Shown: in pieces, positions 59,206 to 64,000 of the stretch
How positions within the stretch are numbered: position 1 is the stretch's first letter
Layout: each line of letters opens with the position of its first letter
Assembly (NCBI GenBank): GCA_001931875.2
Contig: MSJH02000838.1
Span: 39,096 to 103,095, forward strand
DNA: 64,000 nucleotides
Source of the DNA: Byssochlamys sp. IMV 00236
Taxonomy: Eukaryota > Ascomycota > Eurotiomycetes > Eurotiales > Thermoascaceae
Direction: 5' to 3'
Translations under genes and position numbers: made by a program
Notes under the pieces: model-generated
What the model was told of the DNA's origin: nothing
Database searches by the model: none
What the model saw: the letters and a program-made list of their open reading frames with translations, nothing else

Positions 59206-62200
59206 ATGGACGTGTATGACCCCCTAATGACCTGGATGGACAAGTTGCACCGCTGACGGTTGCAATGGACCAGTTTCTCCACAAGTGTTCGTCGTTCCGC
59301 TTTCGATAAGCTCGCAGCGCTTGCTGTGAAGTCTCCAGAGTACGATGGAGAAGAGGACATCAATCGATTGTTGAAGCCATACCAGCGCCATGCGCCCCGA
59401 GCTGAGGTTATTGACGGCCCTCTTAAAGACCATGCCGCGACGTCGCGGACGCCAATGGTACAGTTACCATCCTCCAGGAAAGCCTGAGCCGTTGCGATCG
59501 GGGCTAACGATGAATAGAGCATTCGAGAACTAGACATCCTTCTGGCTGTCTGTAAAGCCTCTCCTTCCGTTTCAAATGTCACCCACGCAGAACGACTGGT
59601 TTCGCAGCTATCCAAATACCTCCCCGAATCGCATGTCCAGCTCTTTCGCCCTTCGCCATTCCTGCACGGAATCAAGCCGTCTCCATGGGAGACCTTGACG
59701 CAGCAACTGACGACGGCCCTCCTGATTCTGGGTCTGAACTACCCGACCCTGAGGAACACCGTGGAGAACAGTGTGTATAGTTATATTGATCAGTGTTCTC
59801 GAGCTGTGAATGCTTTGGTGCCACTATCGAAGCAGGCTGCCCCGGTCGATGACCGGGAATTCCTACGCGAGTATGCAGATATAATGTCAATTGCCGTCTC
59901 TTTGGTGGGATTTCTGGACGCATCAGCGACTTATTCTCATTTCTGGTCAGCCGCCGGCAAGTTGGAACTGGTCCGATGCGTGCGAGACATATTTTCGGAG
60001 GGATTCATGGTCGCAGTTGAAGCTGCTTCATCTTCCTTGCGTAATTCAATCACGCCAGCCCGGGGATTGCGAGACTGGAGACGATATGCTCGCCGTTATG
60101 CGGCACACAATCGGCCCTTGGGTTCCATGCTCCTGCAGCAGAGTCTGATGCGGTTTATCAAAGATTGTGCAGCGTCGGTCATGATTAATGAGCATAGCCT
60201 TACCGATGATAAACTTCTAGACAAGTATCTCGGAGAAGCCAGCGTTACGGGCAAGCCAGATGGTGCTGAGCATGCTCTGTTTGAGTACCTGGCTGACGCC
60301 ATTATGGAAGAGATTCGTCTTCTTGATGATGGGTCTGACTATCTGAAGCTCAGTTCAGCCTGGCAACAACACCTGGCCTTCTCGGTCAAAGCTCATGCAA
60401 TTGTTGGCTTCCTCAGTTGCGTAATCGGCGACGAGGGACTGGTAGACACAGACACACTCTTCCCTTGGCTAGAAGATGCCCTGGCAGATCCGAATCAGAT
60501 GGGCAACCTCCAGTTGGCTACGGCGACCCTGATGAGCATAGCAATACTTGCAAAATACTTCCCGTCTACTGCATCCAACTCTAGCCGCTTGCTTGTCCGG
60601 TTTATCGTTCAGGGCGGCGCTACTGGCCCTACTGTTGACGTGGCTGCAAAGTGCCTTGCCCAGACTCTCAGTCTCATGTCTCAAGACGCTGTTATCACAA
60701 CCCTATACTCTTTGGGTAACGTACTGAGTGCGGGACCGAACAGTGACAAGGGATACCAGATTCCGTCGACATCTGGCGGAGAAACCGGGAACCAGGGGAC
60801 TAACTTTTCTTTCCTCCAGCCGGCGGACGGCAGTCACATCTCTCTTTCCTTCCAAGGCGGAGAGGAAAGTACACTGGCACAGCGAAATGTCACACATGCT
60901 ATTGTGAAGGTCGCTGCTAACTGCGGGGATGAGAAGATCTCTGCGTTGGCTCAATCAATGCTTTTGCAAAAGATTGGGAAGACCAGCATGGTGATTGATG
61001 CTTCAATAATCGAGGAGACTTCAGTATTGGCTCTCACCAGCGGCCAAACTGAATTCCAACTTCTCCTTAAATTCTATACCCGTCTCTACCGTGAAGGATA
61101 CTCCAAGGGCCAGAACATTATCATGGACGCCGTTCAAAATGCTAGGGCTTATCTATCTGTGAATCTCGATCCAACCTCTACGCTTTACCGCGCCTATCTG
61201 ACCCACTTGCTCGAAAACATCATAAATAAAGGTGACAGTACTGACCTGGAGCACGATCGACAGAAGGATGTCGTACTGTCAGTGGATGAAGTTAAACCTT
61301 TCATAAAACCACTCGCTTTACTGGTTGCTTTTGACGATGGCTCGAGAAACCTGCCTGATATCCAGGATCTAGACGAGGACATTCAGTCCATGTTCCGCGA
61401 TGCGTGGTTCAATATTGCCGTTCATGGGATATCGATCAGTTCGAAAGTCGGACAGAGCTGCCTCTCTGAGCTTCGGGCCCTAGCCGAGCGCTCCCCTCCC
61501 TTGGTTTCCCAAGAGCGTGCGGGAGTGCTAGAGAGCGATGTAGAACTGAACCCTGTTCTTCGCAGGGGCATGTGTCCTTACCAGATTGCGGAGCAGAAAA
61601 GGCTGCTTACCAGTGAGCTCCCTGGTCGGGAGACAGAAATCAAAAAATTGAGTTACCCGAAGGCGGTTTTCCTGAACGCTACCTTGTTGATTGAAACTTT
61701 GCGGGCGTCTTCTGGCGAGTGCACTAAGATCTTTAACTATTTCCTCGATCCAGCTGTGAATACGTCCGAAATGGGCACTTGCATGAAGGCTGTCGCGGAC
61801 AAGATCGTATCAATGTATCTCAACAAGAGCCTGTGGGGCCGACATGAGAACTTCTCAGCCCAATGTCTGTCAAAGCAATTGGCAGAGATATTCATTGCAT
61901 GCTGTCATCGCATATCAAGAGTACAGGATGTCGCACATGCGTGCGCCGACAAGATAATCGCCGAGGCCCCAACTGCTTTATGCGAGACACATTCACTTTT
62001 CACGCTCCTTGAACTGCTGACAGTGATGTGGTCGTCCTGTCTCGAAGGGGAATTGGATGAGTTCGGCTGGACGTCAACTTTTGTGTCCCCCAGAGGTACT
62101 GTGCGTATTCAATTGTCGGATAACTATGAGTTCAGGAAGGCTACGTTGCATTCCTTCCACACCAAAGCTAGGCAATGGGTCTCTGCTGTTATGGACATTG

Positions 62201-64000
62201 CCCCGCTTGATGTCAAGGGTCTCCTTCAGGTATTATCCCCTGCCGCTTCCTCTTTGTCGATATAGCCTAATGTATATCCAGACATATCTCTCCGATTATG
62301 AGGACGATGGTGCTTACGGCCACATATCCTTGGGCAGATCATTTGCTCTGGAGATGGGCTCGCTCATCGCGCGCAGCGATCAACGACTTGGTAAGTCCTC
62401 CCATGGCCATAAACCGTTCCTGATTAACACGCCCCCTTTAGGCTCTATCGACAGTCATGGGGAACCCCTGGTCAATGTGGCTTCTGATTTCGTCGCCCAG
62501 TATACTACCCGCCAGGAGTATCGATACATGGAAGCTTCCCCTAATGGGCGAGGTATGGTAGGATACGGGGATCACGGTTAGTTTCATGATCGCTCTATGG
62601 TTCTTCGTGTTATGCTGATTGTTATGTGTAGTACCAAACGGCGACGGCGTTGCATTTGACTTGTCAGAAACAGTTAATGATGTTGAAGCCACATTATCTC
62701 AACTGTACGAGCGTACGTCTGTTGACCACGAAGTTTCCATCGACGAGCTTCGAGAGGCACTGCGAAGGGCAGCAGCACTTCTGTGCAATAGTAACGATAG
62801 CCAACCATCTATCATTCATTTCTTGGTTGGAATACCATTCCAGATCTTCAGCAAGGAATCCATAAAGCTAGGTGTCTCTCTGTGGCTCGGCGTCATCCAC
62901 GAAAATCCGAGAACAGAGCCCAGGATATTGGCAGAAGTGGCCGAGGCGTGGGAGCGAACTATTCGTCGCAAACAAGGAATGTTTGATCCTTCATTCGAGT
63001 AAGTGCATAGTAAGACTGGTCCCTAGTCCTCAACGGCGACTGACGAGAGACAGCTACGTCGATCCCTTTTTCACCCCGATCGAACTCTTGCCCACCGATA
63101 AGGCCCTCCTTCTCAAGAAGCAGAGGAAGGCCCGGAACATCCTCTCCCCACACTTCCGTATCCTCCAATTCTTCGATAGCCACTTTAACGCAACGCGACT
63201 TGGAAGCCCCAATATCCTGATGATCTTCTATCGTTTGATAAGCACCACCCTTGTAGGTTTGAAGGACACTCGTGGACACCCTCTGGCAAGAGAAGTTCAC
63301 TTCCAGATCGTCCTTCTCGGGCTGAAGGTATTGAGGTTCTGCAAAGTAGAAAACCAATACGCTCTGTGGAAATTGAAGGACCAGATTTTGTCTGCGGCGT
63401 TAAGCTGGTTCAAGCACTTCCCAAAGTATGTTTATTGCTGTTCGTGACGACTACGTCTGAAAGGTGCTGACCGGTCTCCTCTAGGTGGTCTTTTGGGGGA
63501 AATCGTTTGCAAATGAAGGCCGAAGACAAGCTCATGGGTGATGTTGCGTCTCTTCTCGACAATGTCGCTAGTATAGGCTCTGTATCGGGGTCATTTAAAT
63601 CTACGAAGGCCAAGCAAGATCTCGTTCAGATCCTTATTGAGAACGAAAGATCCCGTCTGAGAGTTTGGCTCTTTCCCCTGTTGCAGGAACGCAAACATTA
63701 TCTGCCGGGCTATGGCGGTAAAAGCGGTTCGGAGGTAAGTTGCATCTGTCGAGCTCTCTGGTTAGACTATCTAATCCTATAAGCAGGATGTTACCTCTTT
63801 CTTGCGGCTGGCGTGGGCAGAGAGTCCGAGCTTAGCTGTCCAGTTGGTTTCTCGGTTCCCATCTGCAAAACTGAGAAGCGATGTTCGTTGGCTGCTCCTG
63901 AACTTCCCAGAGAAGGCTCTGGAGGAGCCTGCTAGTCTCGAGATCATGTTCGGTTCGGCCTTGCCTTCAGATGTGTCGTTCCAGCTGAAGGTATGATTCT
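59206..64000 (+). CDS. stt4: Phosphatidylinositol 4-kinase III alpha (Stt4), N-terminal part, runs off the window
   Basis: Makes PI4P at the plasma membrane, feeding PI(4,5)P2 synthesis, cell wall signalling and actin organisation. Nine exons seen: 59206-59213, 59274-59457, 59518-62229, 62282-62390, 62442-62576, 62632-62998, 63054-63425, 63485-63734 and 63787-63990; the next donor (GTATGA) is at 63991. This is 1447 codons, covering the long helical N-terminal region that binds the Ypp1/Efr3 partners; the lipid kinase domain lies beyond the window. Family landmarks: R-E-L-D-I-L-L-A-V-C, Y-L-P-E-S-H, F-L-H-G-I-K-P-S-P-W-E-T-L, and the conserved F-F-D-S-H-F-N-A-T-R and W-F-x-x-x-P-x-W-x-F-G-x-N-R blocks. 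The start is an 8-nt exon (M-D-V) whose donor GTATGA and branch CTGAC fit in phase; no ATG precedes the conserved R-R-S-A-F-D-K-L in its own exon. Confidence 0.93.

Overview
The window comes from a filamentous ascomycete, most likely Eurotiales (Aspergillus/Penicillium-like). The evidence is GT-AG introns of about 49-120 nt (one assigned intron would be longer), Pezizomycotina-type proteins (a CYP51B-class lanosterol demethylase, a KipA/Kip2 kinesin, Stt4, PXR1) and a repeat island that looks mutated by RIP (repeat-induced point mutation). I could not run a database search, so genus and species are open.

Layout. Positions 1-17155 are an extremely A+T-rich retrotransposon graveyard with no long reading frame. 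Nested elements can still be read through the C-to-T/G-to-A damage: the 3' end of a + strand Ty1/Copia element with its 3' LTR; a second Copia fragment; a - strand Copia element; and a near full-length + strand Ty3/Gypsy element (7295-14455). The Gypsy RT region is split by a ~1 kb inserted repeat, which itself carries a solo Copia LTR with a 5-bp target duplication. A second, less damaged copy of the inserted repeat (16398-17155) marks the edge of the island. Between the island and the first gene lie a decayed coding-like scrap and a MITE nested in a MITE: a hAT-like one with an 8-bp duplication, containing a TA-flanked one.

From 18761 on the DNA is normal gene-rich euchromatin with 18 supported protein genes, most of them conserved housekeeping functions: methionine salvage (MRI1), ER membrane and translocon factors (RAMP4-like, EMC2), vesicle traffic (AP-3 delta), phosphoinositide metabolism (synaptojanin-type 5-phosphatase, Stt4 PI4-kinase running off the right edge), ribosome biogenesis (PXR1), lipid synthesis (DGAT2, CYP51B), glycosylation (a fucosyltransferase-like type II membrane protein), microtubule transport (KipA), transcription/cell cycle (CDK7/Kin28), mitochondrial translation (mS41) and DNA damage signalling (Chk2/Rad53 type). 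Two small coiled-coil genes (83 and 138 aa) and a ubiquitin-like-fold (ULD) protein have no assigned role. The genes are not a cluster or operon; each is its own unit with divergent, convergent or tandem neighbours.

Exon structures were worked out by hand from splice signals, phase consistency and family conservation. For 17 of the 18 genes the exon lengths close in frame through every junction read; the exception is the first exon of the ULD gene, which is uncertain. The small exons (one of 3 nt holding only ATG, one of 8 nt, and microexons of 17 and 20 nt) are easy to miss in automated annotation.
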